Part shown: in pieces, positions 1 to 9,495 of the stretch | How positions within the stretch are numbered: position 1 is the stretch's first letter | How the letters are laid out: the number at the start of each line of letters is the position of its first letter | DNA from: Polyangiaceae bacterium | GTDB lineage: Bacteria; Myxococcota_A; Polyangia; Polyangiales; Polyangiaceae | Assembly: GCA_015075635.1 (NCBI GenBank) | Contig: JABTUA010000002.1 | Coordinates: 62,001 to 126,000 of the forward strand | Reading direction: 5' to 3' | DNA: 64,000 nt | The notes under the pieces: generated by a model | Databases searched by the model: none | Told to the model about the DNA's origin: nothing | Seen by the model: only the letters and a program-made list of their open reading frames with translations | Position numbers and translations under genes: made by a program

Positions 1-769
1 GCACCCCCTGCGGCGTGGCCCCGATCACGACCCCGCGCAGATCGTCGAGGCTCCTCACCAGCCCGTTCGTCCCGATCACGAAATGCTCGCGGGCGTGCTC
101 GATGTAGCCGCCGCCGGCGTTCGCGTTGGACTTCTCCAGCGCGGCCACCACCTCGGCGATGGACACGCCGGCCGCCTGCAGCCGCTTGGGATCCAGCACC
201 ACCTGGTACTGCTTGTCCTCGCCGCCGAAGCTGTTCAGCTCCACGACCCCCGGCACCGTGCGCAGGACCGGAGCGATGTGCCAGTCGAGCAGCTCCTCGA
301 GCTGCATCAGGGACATCTGCTCGTTGGTGACCGTGAACTGGTAGATCTCGCCGAGGCCCGAGGAGATGGGGCCCATCTCCGGGCGCCCGTACTGCGCGGG
401 GACGGCCTCGGCGGCTTCCGGCATCCGCTCCGAGACCAGCTGGCGCGCGAAGTACACGTCCACGTCGTCGTCGAACACCACGGTGACCACGGAGATGCCG
501 TACTTCGAGGTGGAGCGGACCTCCGCCGTGCGCGGGATGCCGGCCATTGCCCGCTCCACCGGCGTGGTGACGTACTGCTCGATCTCGACGGGAGAGAGGG
601 CGGGCGCCGAGGTGATGACCTGCACCTGCTTGGTCGTCACGTCGGGCACCGCGTCGATGGGCAGGGTCCGAAGCGACCACAGGCCGGCCACGATCAACAG
701 CACGGTGGCGACGATCACCGCCGCGCGATTCTTCAAGGACCAGCTGACGACGAGGGAGAGCAGGCTCAT
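1..769 (-). CDS. czcA: Heavy-metal efflux RND permease, CzcA/CusA type (N-terminal part, runs off window)
   Basis: Inner-membrane proton-driven pump of the HME-RND family, which exports divalent or monovalent metal ions through a tripartite complex. Only the first ~256 residues are inside the window. They show the usual N-terminus: a short cytoplasmic stretch, a first transmembrane helix at about residues 16-36, then the periplasmic porter segment opening with the LPIDAVPDVT motif typical of CzcA/CusA proteins. The ATG at 769 lies one base past the TGA stop (771-773) of the upstream adaptor gene, so translation is probably coupled. It is the last visible gene of an OMF-adaptor-permease operon. 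The transported metal cannot be read from this fragment because the transmembrane helices carrying the specificity residues are missing. Confidence 0.93.
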   Translation of the reverse strand, partial: MSLLSLVVSWSLKNRAAVIVATVLLIVAGLWSLRTLPIDAVPDVTTKQVQVITSAPALSPVEIEQYVTTPVERAMAGIPRTAEVRSTSKYGISVVTVVFDDDVDVYFARQLVSERMPEAAEAVPAQYGRPEMGPISSGLGEIYQFTVTNEQMSLMQLEELLDWHIAPVLRTVPGVVELNSFGGEDKQYQVVLDPKRLQAAGVSIAEVVAALEKSNANAGGGYIEHAREHFVIGTNGLVRSLDDLRGVVIGATPQGV

Positions 770-770
770 C

Positions 771-1940
771 TCAGTGTTCCTCTTCGGCGAAGGTGCTGCG
801 CAAGAGCGCACTCTTCACCGAGAAGACCCCGTCCACGACGACCTGCTCGCCCTCGCGCAGACCGGAGACGATCTCGGTGCTGCCGACGCCCACCCGACCC
901 AGCACGACCTCGTGGACCTCGAACTCGCCCTCGCCGTGGCGCACGAAGACCACGGGCTTTCCGGCCACCTCGGTGAGCGCGGAGTGGGGCACCGCGAGCA
1001 CGTCGCCGCCACTCTCGCCGCCCTCGGCCGAGACCCGAGCGCTGCCGAACAGCCCGATGCGCAGCGCAGAGTCCGGGTTCTTCAGGCGGATGCGCGCGGT
1101 CAACGTGCGCGCCACCGGATCGACCTGCTGCCCGATGTATTCCACGCTTCCGGAGAAGGTCCGCTTGCCGTACGCATTGAGCTCCACGTCGGCCTTGGCT
1201 CCGACGCGCAGCTTGCCCAGGTCCTTCTCGAACACGCGGCCGACGAACCAGACCTCGGACAGATCGGCGATGCTGCCGATGGTGTGCTCCGCGCTGAGCG
1301 GCTGACCCACGACGGCGTCGCGGAACAGCACGGTGCCGCCGACGGACGCCCGCAGCGTCACGCTGGAGGCCCCGCCGCCGCCCATCGCCCCGATCTGCGA
1401 GCGCAGCCCCGCCGCCTCCGCGTCCAGCGCATCGGCCTCGCTCTCCGCGTCCAGCGCCTGTTGCTCGGACGCGAGCCCCTTGTCCACGAGCGCCCGCAGG
1501 CGCTTGGCGTTGGCACGCGCCGCCTTGCTCTTGGCGGTGGCCACGGCCTGACCTGCGCGGAGGCGCCCGATCTCCGGCACGCGCACCGTCGCCAGAAGCT
1601 GTCCCTTCTTGACGACCTCGCCCTCGCGAAACTCCACGCGTTCGATGCGACCGGCGACCGGCGAGGCGATGCGCGCGCTCTTGTCGGGATCGGCGACGAC
1701 CTCCCCGGGCAGGGAGACGCCCGCGTCGATGCGCCCGCGGCGAGCCGGCTCGCTGCGGATCTGCGCGGCGGCGATCACCTCCTTGGCGAGCGACACCTGC
1801 TTGGGGATCTCCCCGTGCGGCCCTTCGTGTGACGAAGCCGAGGCCCCCGGCTCGCCGTGGCGCTCGTGCTCGTCGTGGGGCGCGGGCTTGGAGCAGCCGA
1901 AGCACAACGCGCACGCGAGCGGAATCCAGGTCCGGTTCAC
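771..1940 (-). CDS. czcB: RND efflux periplasmic adaptor (membrane fusion) lipoprotein, CzcB type
   Basis: Periplasmic adaptor joining the RND permease to the outer-membrane channel. About 389 residues. The N-terminus is a lipoprotein signal (ALCFGC lipobox near residue 16), followed by a His-rich stretch (HDEHERHGE) that could bind metal. The lipoyl/barrel-sandwich half (FREGEVVKKGQLLATV), a coiled-coil hairpin (about residues 110-185), and the beta-barrel and membrane-proximal domains follow in the usual order. The GTG start at 1940 is chosen because it gives the signal peptide and overlaps the TGA of the preceding czcC-like gene by 3 bases (GTGA). A longer open frame upstream is antisense to czcC and was ignored. 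Confidence 0.92.
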   Translation of the reverse strand: MNRTWIPLACALCFGCSKPAPHDEHERHGEPGASASSHEGPHGEIPKQVSLAKEVIAAAQIRSEPARRGRIDAGVSLPGEVVADPDKSARIASPVAGRIERVEFREGEVVKKGQLLATVRVPEIGRLRAGQAVATAKSKAARANAKRLRALVDKGLASEQQALDAESEADALDAEAAGLRSQIGAMGGGGASSVTLRASVGGTVLFRDAVVGQPLSAEHTIGSIADLSEVWFVGRVFEKDLGKLRVGAKADVELNAYGKRTFSGSVEYIGQQVDPVARTLTARIRLKNPDSALRIGLFGSARVSAEGGESGGDVLAVPHSALTEVAGKPVVFVRHGEGEFEVHEVVLGRVGVGSTEIVSGLREGEQVVVDGVFSVKSALLRSTFAEEEH

Positions 1941-3181
1941 CGAGCACCTCCGCGCACGGGCAGCCCGGAGGCGCGCAGAAGCTCGACGGAAGCGCGGCAC
2001 ACGGCGTGTCTGGCCGCGACGTGGGACCTGAGGTAGTCGAGCAGCGCCTGCTGCGCGACCAGCGCGTCCCGCGCGGCGAGCCGCTGCTGCTCGATCTCGG
2101 TGGCCATGTCCTCCAGGCTGCGTTCCGCTCGCGCCACGCGCTCCGGCGAGAACGCCGCCAGCGCCTTCGCCCGCGCGTCGTACTCCAGGGCTGCGGTCGC
2201 CCAGCGCAGCCGCGCCTCGCGCGTGCGCTCGTGCGCCCGACTCGAGGCCCGAAGCGCCAGCGCCTCCGCTTCGCGGATCTCTCCGGAGTAGGTCCGCGCC
2301 ACCGGCAGCGGGATCTGCACACCGCCCCCGAGCACTTGCTCGTCGTAGCCGTCGCGCTCCACGAACAGCGACACGCTCACGTTGGGCACGCGCTGGCGGC
2401 GGAACGTCTCCGCGCGCGCCCGCTCGGCTCGTTGCTCGGCGCGCAGCGTGGCGACCTCCGGCAGCGCCTCCGGATCGCCCTGCCCTCGCGGGGGTCGAGG
2501 CAGCGGCTCGAGCAGACCCGAGACCTGCGCCTCTGTCTGTCCCACCAGCGAGCCGAGCTCGGTGCGCGCGCGTTTGCCCCTCCGCTCGGCGTCGAGCCGA
2601 GCTTGCGTCGCACGCGCCGCGCTCACGGCTGCGACGTCGGCATCGACGCGGGGTGCGCCGCCGCGCTCGGCCAGGGCCTGGGCGGCGAGCGCTACCCGCT
2701 CGGCGACGCGTTCGGCGCGGCGCTCGAGGCGGGCCTCCTCGTCGGCCGCGAGCGCGTCGAAGTAGAAGAGCAGGGCGCTGGCGGCGATGTCTCGAGACAC
2801 GGCCGAGGCCGCGTGCTTGTGCGCAGACGCCTCCGCGCGAGCCAGCTGGCCCCGGGCGCCGCGCTGCCCGCCGAGCTCGAGCTCCTGGGCCAGCTCGGCC
2901 CGCCAGGCCAGGGCGCTGCCGCTCCCGGTGCGCGTCGCGCGCCCGGCCGACAAGCCGAGCACCGGCCGCGAGGGCAACCAGGGCGTCGCGGCGGTCACGC
3001 GGCCTTCGGCGGCGCTCACGGCGTGAGCAGCCGAGGCCAGCGCAGGGCTCGCCCGAGTGGCGCACTCCGCGACGTTGTCGCGCGTCAGTATTCTGCAAGC
3101 TCCTGGAGCGGCGGCGGCGCTCGCGCTGGCGAGCAGCAACAGAGCCGCGCCGGCCCAGGACAAAAGTCCCAATCCCGTCAT
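1937..3181 (-). CDS. czcC: TolC-family outer-membrane efflux protein, CzcC type
   Basis: Outer-membrane channel component of the heavy-metal efflux pump. About 414 residues. It begins with a Sec signal peptide (hydrophobic stretch at residues 3-24, Ala-rich cleavage region) and has the long, Ala/Arg/Glu-rich helical repeats of the OEP fold, with conserved-looking turns such as RQRVPNVSVSLFVERDG. The ATG at 3181 is preferred over longer in-frame starts because it places the signal peptide at the N-terminus. It is the first efflux gene of the czcCBA-order operon; the adaptor start overlaps its stop codon. Confidence 0.9.
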   Translation of the reverse strand: MTGLGLLSWAGAALLLLASASAAAAPGACRILTRDNVAECATRASPALASAAHAVSAAEGRVTAATPWLPSRPVLGLSAGRATRTGSGSALAWRAELAQELELGGQRGARGQLARAEASAHKHAASAVSRDIAASALLFYFDALAADEEARLERRAERVAERVALAAQALAERGGAPRVDADVAAVSAARATQARLDAERRGKRARTELGSLVGQTEAQVSGLLEPLPRPPRGQGDPEALPEVATLRAEQRAERARAETFRRQRVPNVSVSLFVERDGYDEQVLGGGVQIPLPVARTYSGEIREAEALALRASSRAHERTREARLRWATAALEYDARAKALAAFSPERVARAERSLEDMATEIEQQRLAARDALVAQQALLDYLRSHVAARHAVCRASVELLRASGLPVRGGAR

Positions 3182-3266
3182 GAAGAGCCTCCAATTGGCC
3201 GACGCCGCGCGGCGATGTCGCCGCGGCGTCAGCACGTCCCTGAGCTAGTCGAACCGGAAAGCCAGC

Positions 3267-3623
3267 TCAGGCGAGACGAGGCGGACGGAACGGCGGGGTA
3301 CGCTCGGGGCTCGGAGCGCGGAGCGCGTCCGGGGGCCGGCACTGAAGCTCGCCCGTCGCGAGGCGCGACTCGGTGGCTTGTAGGTTCGCCGACGGAACGG
3401 TGGGGCCGCCGTGGGCGCAGTGACAGCCCGCGCAGCCCGGGTCGCAAGGGCGGCCGCCTTTCTCGTCGTCGCAGTCAGACTCGTGGTGCCCGCCCAGGAC
3501 CACGACCTCGACGAAGTCGGCCAGTACGTGGGCAAAGCCCGAGAGCTCGAGCAGCGCGACGAGCGGCAGGAGCCGCACGAGCACGGCGAGCTTCCGCGAA
3601 AATTGCCAGCGCCGGAGACCCAT
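3267..3623 (-). CDS. Small His/Cys-rich membrane-associated protein preceding the efflux operon
   Basis: 118 residues. A basic N-terminus and one hydrophobic segment (about residues 10-45) are followed by a dense cluster of metal-ligand residues (HHESDCDDE, then CDPGCAGCHCAHG at about 46-70) and a polar, Pro/Arg-rich tail. The cluster looks like a metal-binding patch, and the gene sits 85 bases upstream of the czcC-like gene on the same strand. A role as a metal-sensing or metal-chaperone accessory of the pump is inferred from composition and position only; no named family was recognised. Confidence 0.6.
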   Translation of the reverse strand: MGLRRWQFSRKLAVLVRLLPLVALLELSGFAHVLADFVEVVVLGGHHESDCDDEKGGRPCDPGCAGCHCAHGGPTVPSANLQATESRLATGELQCRPPDALRAPSPERTPPFRPPRLA

Positions 3624-3784
3624 GGACGGGGCGAGCTTAACGTGGGGGATGGGCCCCAGGAAGCCCCCGTGCTCACTTCAGTAACACTTGCCCGGATCGA
3701 AGTCCGGCGCGCACTCGCACTCACACACGGCGCGCTCGCCAGCGGTCCGGCGCCGCCGTGCCGAGCAGTCGCCGATCGACTAGA

Positions 3785-5476
3785 ATGTCGGCCATGCGGA
3801 GCGCACGTCGTTGGGCTTTGTGCTTGGGGCTCGTGTCGGTCGCCAGCGCCGTCGCCGGGGCCTGTGGTGGCAGCGACGGTGGGACCGCAGACAACGGCGG
3901 CCAGGGCAGCGGAGCGTCGAGCGGCAGCGGAGCGTCGAGCGGCACCGGGGCGTCGAGCGGCAGCGGCGGGCTCCTGCTCGACGTGGACACGGACACCAGC
4001 TCATCGGTGTCGATCTCGCCGCAGAACCCGGTGTTGACCGCGAAGTGCGGCGAGGCGGCGCCCACCGTGCAGCTCGACGCCTTCGACGGCGGCAAGAAGG
4101 CGAGCGCGCTCTGGTTGGTGGACAAGGCGGAGATCGGCACCATCGACAAGAACGGCCTCTTCACCGCCTCCGGGAAGGCGGGAGGGATCGCCACGGTGGA
4201 AGCCACCGTCGGGACGCAGAAGGCGACCACCACGGTGACCGTGAAGCTCGAGTGCGAGCAGAACGGCGGCATCGAGAGCGACGGCGGCACCACGGGTGGT
4301 GGTGTCGGCGGCGTGGGCGGAGAAGGTGAAGGCGGCGCGGTGGACGCAGCGCTGAAGGCGATCTTGCTCGGCACGCCGACCTCCGACGCGAGCCTGAAGA
4401 TGCTCTACCCGTACGACAAGACGGTGTGGCCGCTCGGCCTCCTGGCGCCGCTGATGCAGTGGGCGGCCGGCTCCATGGCGGTGGCGGACGGCGTGTACAT
4501 CCACCTGACCGCTCCGAACTACGACTACAAGGGTTACTTCGCGCGCCCCAAGCCCTTGGCTCCCAGCGCGCCGTTCGTGCGCCATCCCATCCCGCAAGCA
4601 GCATGGGACGCGGCGACGTTGTCGGCTGCCGGCGGGCAGCTCAGCCTGAACATCGTGGTCGCGAAGGGCGGCGTGGCCTACGGACCGATGACGCAGACCT
4701 GGACCGTCGCCAAGGGCCGGCTCAAGGGCACCGTCTACTACCAGTCGTACGGCACGAAGCTGGCCAAGAACTACTCCGGCGCCATCGGCGGCGACGGGCA
4801 ATTCGGCGGCGCGACGCTCGCCATCAAGCCCGGCGCCACCGACCCGACGCTGGTCGCCGGCGGCAACGGCAACCACAGCGCGTGCCGCGTGTGCCACACC
4901 GTGGCCAGCGACGGCGCGCGCATGATCGCGCAGCACGGCAATGACTACCAGGTGAGCTCGAGCTACGCGCTGAACGCCGCCTACGCGGAGAGCGCCTACC
5001 CGGCGAGCACCAACACGAAGCTCGGCTGGATCGGCCTGTCGCCGGACGGCAGCCTGGGCCTGGGCAACGCCGTGCCGCTGCCCGGCGGCGCGAACACGGG
5101 CGCCACCACCGCGCTCTACGACATGACGAACGGCAGCCCCATCGCGACCACGGGCCTCTCGAGCTTCGTCACGCACGCGGGCATGCCGGCCTTCTCGCAC
5201 GACACCAAGCGCGTGGCGTTCCTGTTCCAGACCGGCGCCGGCGACGCGACGGTGGGCCCGGGCGACGGCAAGAAGCTCGTGACCATGGACTTCGACGCCA
5301 CGACCAAGGCGTTCAGCAATCCGAAGCTCGTGTACACCGGCGCGCACCGGCCCGGCTGGCCCTGGTTCTTGCCGAGCGGCGACGCCCTGGTGTTCCAGAC
5401 CGAGGTGAAAGCGAACTCCTCCGGCGAGTTTTTTGCCACGCGCTACGGCGCGCAAGGCGAGCTCTGGTGGGCGGCG
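3785..5476 (+). pseudogene. Secreted lipoprotein with Ig-like and haem-motif region, 3' end cut off by IS91 copy 1
   Basis: About 564 residues remain before the reading frame enters IS91 copy 1. The protein has an N-terminal signal with a Cys at the expected lipobox position (AVAGAC), a Gly/Ser linker, a bacterial Ig-like domain (about residues 65-150), and a second Gly-rich linker. A long beta-rich region follows, with a single CxxCH motif (CRVCH near residue 368) preceded by SA and followed by TVASDG, then TolB/PD40-like strands (MPAFSHDTKRVAFLF). The CxxCH suggests a covalently bound c-type haem in the periplasm or on the surface. Two starts are possible, 3785 and 3794; both keep the signal. 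The natural C-terminus is lost. Confidence 0.72.
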
Positions 5477-6764
5477 GCGCGTAGGAGTTTCCATCTGTCA
5501 AAACCCACCGAGTCCAAGATACGCGGCGGCGGAGCTCGGGTCGAGTGCTGCCCGCGAACCCTCGCGCGGCGGGCGTCCGACGCAGCTCGGCAGAGATTCT
5601 CCGCGTCGCCGGCTGCGCAGGGCACAGCTCCGCCTTCGGCGAGGCGCTCACCGACGTCTCACTCCTTCCCGAACCCCAACATCAACTGCTCGGGCACGCT
5701 AACGCCGACACGGGTCGCAGGCGGGGCCCTCGGGCCGAGGCCATGCTCCGCGAGCAGGCGGGTGATCTGGGCGCGGGTGTTGGCGACCTCGGCCCAGCGC
5801 ATGGGCCCCGAGCAGCGCGGGCAGGTCTCCACGTCGGCGGCGAAGACGTGAGCGAGGAGCCAGGCCCACCGCTTTCGGGGTGCGGGCGCGTCGTCCGTGT
5901 CGCCGATCAGCTCGAGCTGATCGCCGCGAGCAGGCGGGGGCTTGTTCGCGGTCGCGTCGTCGAGCGCGGGCGTGGGCACGACGAGACGCCGGCGCGAGGA
6001 GTGGCTCGAGAGTACGCCGAAGTACCGGAGCAAGTGGAATCGCGGCGGGGGCACAGCAGCGACGAGCCGCGGGATGAGGTCAGCTGGCTCGAACACGAGC
6101 GCTCGCGTGCCGTCGCGCCACACCTTCTTGAACGTCAGCTCGAGCTTGCCGTCCGCGCGGCGCTCGAGGCGGTCCTGCGCGACGGGGGGGCGCGTGATGT
6201 ACTTGCAGAGCCGCTCCACGCGACGGCGGTCCCGCCCGTCCACGACCTGCACGGCGTGGATGTTGATACCGCGCACCTCTGCGATGGGCTGGTCGGTCGC
6301 ATCGACGGCGCGGGGGCGCGCGGGTGGGTCGGGCGAGGCGATGAGGCGAAGCGGCGGCTGGCCAGCGCGGTCGCCGCTCACGGAGAGGCCCTGCGCGGCG
6401 GCGGCGTAGCAGGCGGCCAGGCCAGGCTCGTCGAGGGCGAGCTCTGGTGGCGTGTCCTCGACGAGCTCGGGGTCGAGGCTCTTGCCGTGCGCTCGGAGGA
6501 GCTTCTCGACGCGAGCGGCGGTGCGCGCGGCCACCTCGGCGATGTCGGTTCGCGTGGGCGTGTCGAGCTCGCGAAACTCGAGCGGCGAGCGCGGGTCGTC
6601 GTTCTCGTGAACGTAAACGCCGTCGAGCACCAGCGAGTGGAAGTGGACGTTCAGGCGCAGCGCGCTGTCCGTCCTCTGCACCGCGGCCACGCCGCCCGTG
6701 TGCGCGTCTGCGACGCTCGCTAGCCCGAGCTGGCGCTTCGCTCGCCAGCGCAGTGAGCGGTCCA
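5477..6764 (-). mobile_element. IS91-family element, copy 1 (truncated at the transposase 5' side)
   Basis: The left boundary (beginning gcgcgtaggagtttcc) is the same as in the other copies. The right boundary falls inside the transposase gene after the codons for DRSLRW, where the sequence changes directly to mfd. The element therefore lacks the zinc-binding N-terminus of the transposase and the whole far end. No target duplication is visible, as expected for IS91 rolling-circle elements. Confidence 0.85.
5659..6764 (-). pseudogene. IS91-family transposase, C-terminal part, fused in frame to the Mfd N-terminus
   Basis: Holds the HUH motif (NVHFHSLVLDGVY), the catalytic tyrosine region (LCKYITRPP) and the C-terminal CPRCSGPM zinc pair, identical to the intact copy at 36333-37883. 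The N-terminal ~148 residues, including the zinc-finger DNA-binding domain, are missing. Because the join preserves frame, a continuous reading frame runs from the mfd start at 7734 to the transposase stop at 5659. Confidence 0.85.
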
Positions 6765-7734
6765 GGTCTTCGACCAGGAGCACAGTCTCCGGTGGTAGGT
6801 ACGCCCAGAGCGGGACCAGCTGGTGGAAGGCCGGCAGAAAACCGTCGAGGCCGAACAGGCTGCGGGCGGTGGCCACGTCCTCCTCCAGCGCTCGGGCTTT
6901 CGTCGAAGGCCAGTCCACCGCGTCGCACAGCGAGCGCAGAATGACGCGGGCGCGCTCGGAAGCCGCGGGAGTGGTGATGGCTTCACGGGCCGGCGGCAGC
7001 CAGACTCGTGCGATCGCCTCGTTGGTGCGCTGCGACTCCGGGTCGAAGGACTTGAGCGAGAGGATCATGTCCCCGTACAGCTCCGCGCGCACCGGCAGCT
7101 CCGCGTTCGGCGGCCACACGTCGAGCACGCCGCCGCGGACGGCGAAGCTTCCGGGATCTTCCACGACCGGAGCGCGCAGGTAGCCGGCGGCCGCGAGCTT
7201 CGCCGCGACCCGGCCCACGTCGATTTCGTCTTCCGCGACGAGCTCGACCGCCGCGTCGCGGAGCGGGGCAGGCGGCACGAAGCGGCGCACGAGCCCCGCG
7301 GCGGTGGTGACCAGAAAACGCCAGGGCAGCCCTTCGGCGACGTGGAACAGCGCGCTCGTCCGCGCCATCTGCGCGCGCCGGTCGGGGCGGACGTCCGCCC
7401 AGGGCGTGGACTCCGCGGGCAAGACCGCGAGCGCCGCTTCGCCGTCGGCGACGCGCGCCGGGTCGAAGGGCAACGCCCGGGCGAGGAAGCTCAAGTCGGC
7501 GAGCGCCCGCCGCGCCGCGTCCACGTCCGGCGCGACGTAGAGCACGCGCGCTCCGGCGAGCGCGAGCGCGCGGGCGACCAATGCGGGAGCCGAGCCCTCG
7601 GCGCCGACGACGTGGAGGTTCCGGCTCTCGCGGGCGAGCTCCGCCACCTCGCGCGCGCTGAGCACCTTTCGCCCTTCCGGCAGCGCCAGCGCGTCGAGCA
7701 GGCGCTCGGATTCGGGCTGCTCCTCTTCGGTCAC
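6765..7734 (-). pseudogene. mfd: Transcription-repair coupling factor Mfd, N-terminal ~323 residues only
   Basis: Mfd removes stalled RNA polymerase and recruits UvrA; its N-terminal domains 1a/2/1b resemble UvrB. The fragment starts at a GTG (7734) whose reading begins VTEEEQPESERLLDAL and continues through recognisable Mfd motifs (the VVGAEGSAPALVARAL P-loop-like remnant, the FAVRGGVLDVWPP segment, and the DMILSLKSFDPESQRT segment). It stops at residue ~323 of the ~1150 expected, where it fuses to transposase sequence. RNA polymerase-interacting and translocase domains are absent, so it cannot be a functional Mfd. The matching upstream TPR gene is found at 10702-11081, showing that the two were once adjacent. 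Confidence 0.88.
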
Positions 7735-7792
7735 GGCTCCGGCGTGGTCTCGCGTGTTCGCTCGGCGGCCGCAAGCAGATGATTCTGGGCGC
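7727..7792. repeat. 66-bp direct repeat, copy 1
   Basis: Identical to 10698-10763. It contains the first bases of mfd and the 3' end of the upstream TPR gene. The two copies flank the metzincin/kelch cassette. Confidence 0.9.
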
Positions 7793-7806
7793 AGCGCTTC
7801 TGCATC

Positions 7807-9495
7807 GTGGAGCACGCGAAGGAAGCGCATTCGGGCGGAGTGATCGCCGGAAGATGCACCTGCGGCCGTTTGACGCCCGCCGGCGGAGTCGATAGACACG
7901 AAGCATGGCACAGAAACTGCGCAGGCAGGCAGGCAGGCAGGCAGGCAGGCAAGACTGATTGCCTAGGCGGCAGGCCGGCGCGCGAAGCGTTCGCGCTGAA
8001 ACTTGGACTTGCGGTGGCTGCCCTTGGCCTCGTTGGGTGGAACAGCAACACGGTTGGTGTCGATGTCACTCACATCGCACAGTGGAACCCGGGGACGGTC
8101 GATGAGCCGATCTTGGTCAACCGAGACAACCCGTGGCTCCAGGGCTGGTTCAACACGACCGCGGGGAACTCCTGGAACGGCATTGGGCAGTACTCGCATC
8201 AGTATTCCGGCACATGTAACGGAACGATCCGAACCTACGAGTTTTGGTCGCCGCCATTCAACACCGACGACTGGGCGACCCCGATGCGTCCCGTGGCTGG
8301 CTACCAATACACAGACAGCCGAGCCAGCCAGCTGAACTGGGCCGTGCGCTCGGGCAATCTCGTGCCCGAGAACTCCTACGCCGTCGCGCAAGCTCACCTG
8401 TGCAACAACGACGGCCTGGCGACCTCTCCGTCCGCGACGTGGTTCCAGTTGTCGCCAAGTGTGTTGGTCGTCCCCGTAGTGCTGGTGTCGTGGATCCGGC
8501 CCGGGCTCGAATGGCCGCCTGCCGAGCAGGACTTCCGAGCGCGGGGACGCGCCCTCTTCGACTTCATCCCGTTCAAGGGGTCCTACACAAACACGGCGCC
8601 ATCACAATGGAACGCGGCCAACACCGCCGCGCCCGAGCCGTACTATGATCCGCCCGACGACATCTGGACGCAGTGCGGGATCCAGTTTCAGGTCGTAGCG
8701 GAGTTCAAGTTTGATGCGCAGAAAGTGCCGCCTCCGTGCAACAAGACTGGCAACGTTCAAGAGTTCGCGGAAGTCGGGGCCGTCAAGAACCTGATAGCCG
8801 GTCAGATTGGCGCAGGTGCAGCCGAGGAGCTGCTGACACTTCTCGCGCCCGTTCGAGCACACTTCGGCTACCTGGGGTGCTCCAACTTCCGAGGCAAGGG
8901 CGATCTCGGCGACACCCACAGTTTGCACATCGATCGCGCCGACTCCGGGCCGGCGCCGCTCGTCGCACACGAACTCGGCCACGTGCTCGGCCTAACTCAC
9001 GTCGGCACGTCGACCAACCTAATGTGCGGGCAGGAAAACTGCACTGGCCGAACGATCACCCAGCAGCAGTGCAACGCCGCACGGACCAGAGCTGGTGAGT
9101 TTGCCTCCCGGTTCCGGGAGTACAACCGGAAGCTCGGGCGCATCCCGGCCTCCAACCCGATCACCGTATACTATCCGGACCCCCACATCGTGGATCCCAG
9201 CCTCGTTTCTTTCCCCTTCACGTGTTGCGAGGTCTTTGGCTCGAAGTACTGGGCGTCAGTAGCTTCGTGTCCGGGCACGGTCCTGCCGGACGCCGCTTGC
9301 ACGGAGTGCTGCACGCTGTCGGAGAGCCCAGTGGATGTCGAGTTTGTCAGGTTGGGCTCATGCGGGGGGACGATCTTGGAGGCGAGCAAGTGCACGTCGG
9401 TGTGCTGTAGCAATGGAGGCTCCTTCCAGCTTGTCGCGCAGGCAGAGTGCTTCGCCGCGGGAGGGACTCCAATCGACCGGGAGTACTGCCTCTGA
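7807..9495 (+). CDS. Secreted metzincin-type zinc metalloprotease with Cys-rich tail
   Basis: The catalytic signature HELGHVLGLTH (HExxHxxGxxH) lies at about residues 390-400, and a downstream Met (NLMCGQ) fits the metzincin Met-turn. The C-terminal ~110 residues are Cys-rich with paired CC motifs (TCCEV, ECCTL, VCCSN) spaced about 35 residues apart, probably three small disulphide repeats. The start is uncertain: the frame opens at a GTG (7807) but the natural N-terminus may begin near 7990-8020, where a hydrophobic segment (KLGLAVAALGLVGW) resembles a signal peptide. An ATG at 7905 reads into a GCAG tetranucleotide tract and is out of frame by one unit. The stop overlaps the next gene's ATG (TGATG), so the two form an operon. 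Confidence 0.72.
   Translation: MEHAKEAHSGGVIAGRCTCGRLTPAGGVDRHEAWHRNCAGRQAGRQAGKTDCLGGRPAREAFALKLGLAVAALGLVGWNSNTVGVDVTHIAQWNPGTVDEPILVNRDNPWLQGWFNTTAGNSWNGIGQYSHQYSGTCNGTIRTYEFWSPPFNTDDWATPMRPVAGYQYTDSRASQLNWAVRSGNLVPENSYAVAQAHLCNNDGLATSPSATWFQLSPSVLVVPVVLVSWIRPGLEWPPAEQDFRARGRALFDFIPFKGSYTNTAPSQWNAANTAAPEPYYDPPDDIWTQCGIQFQVVAEFKFDAQKVPPPCNKTGNVQEFAEVGAVKNLIAGQIGAGAAEELLTLLAPVRAHFGYLGCSNFRGKGDLGDTHSLHIDRADSGPAPLVAHELGHVLGLTHVGTSTNLMCGQENCTGRTITQQQCNAARTRAGEFASRFREYNRKLGRIPASNPITVYYPDPHIVDPSLVSFPFTCCEVFGSKYWASVASCPGTVLPDAACTECCTLSESPVDVEFVRLGSCGGTILEASKCTSVCCSNGGSFQLVAQAECFAAGGTPIDREYCL
7921..7951. repeat. GCAG tetranucleotide tract (7 full units)
   Basis: Seven perfect GCAG units plus gca, between an ATG (7905) and the body of the metalloprotease gene. 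From that ATG the frame ends at a TGA (7956); losing one unit or gaining two would join it to the protease frame. Confidence 0.85.
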
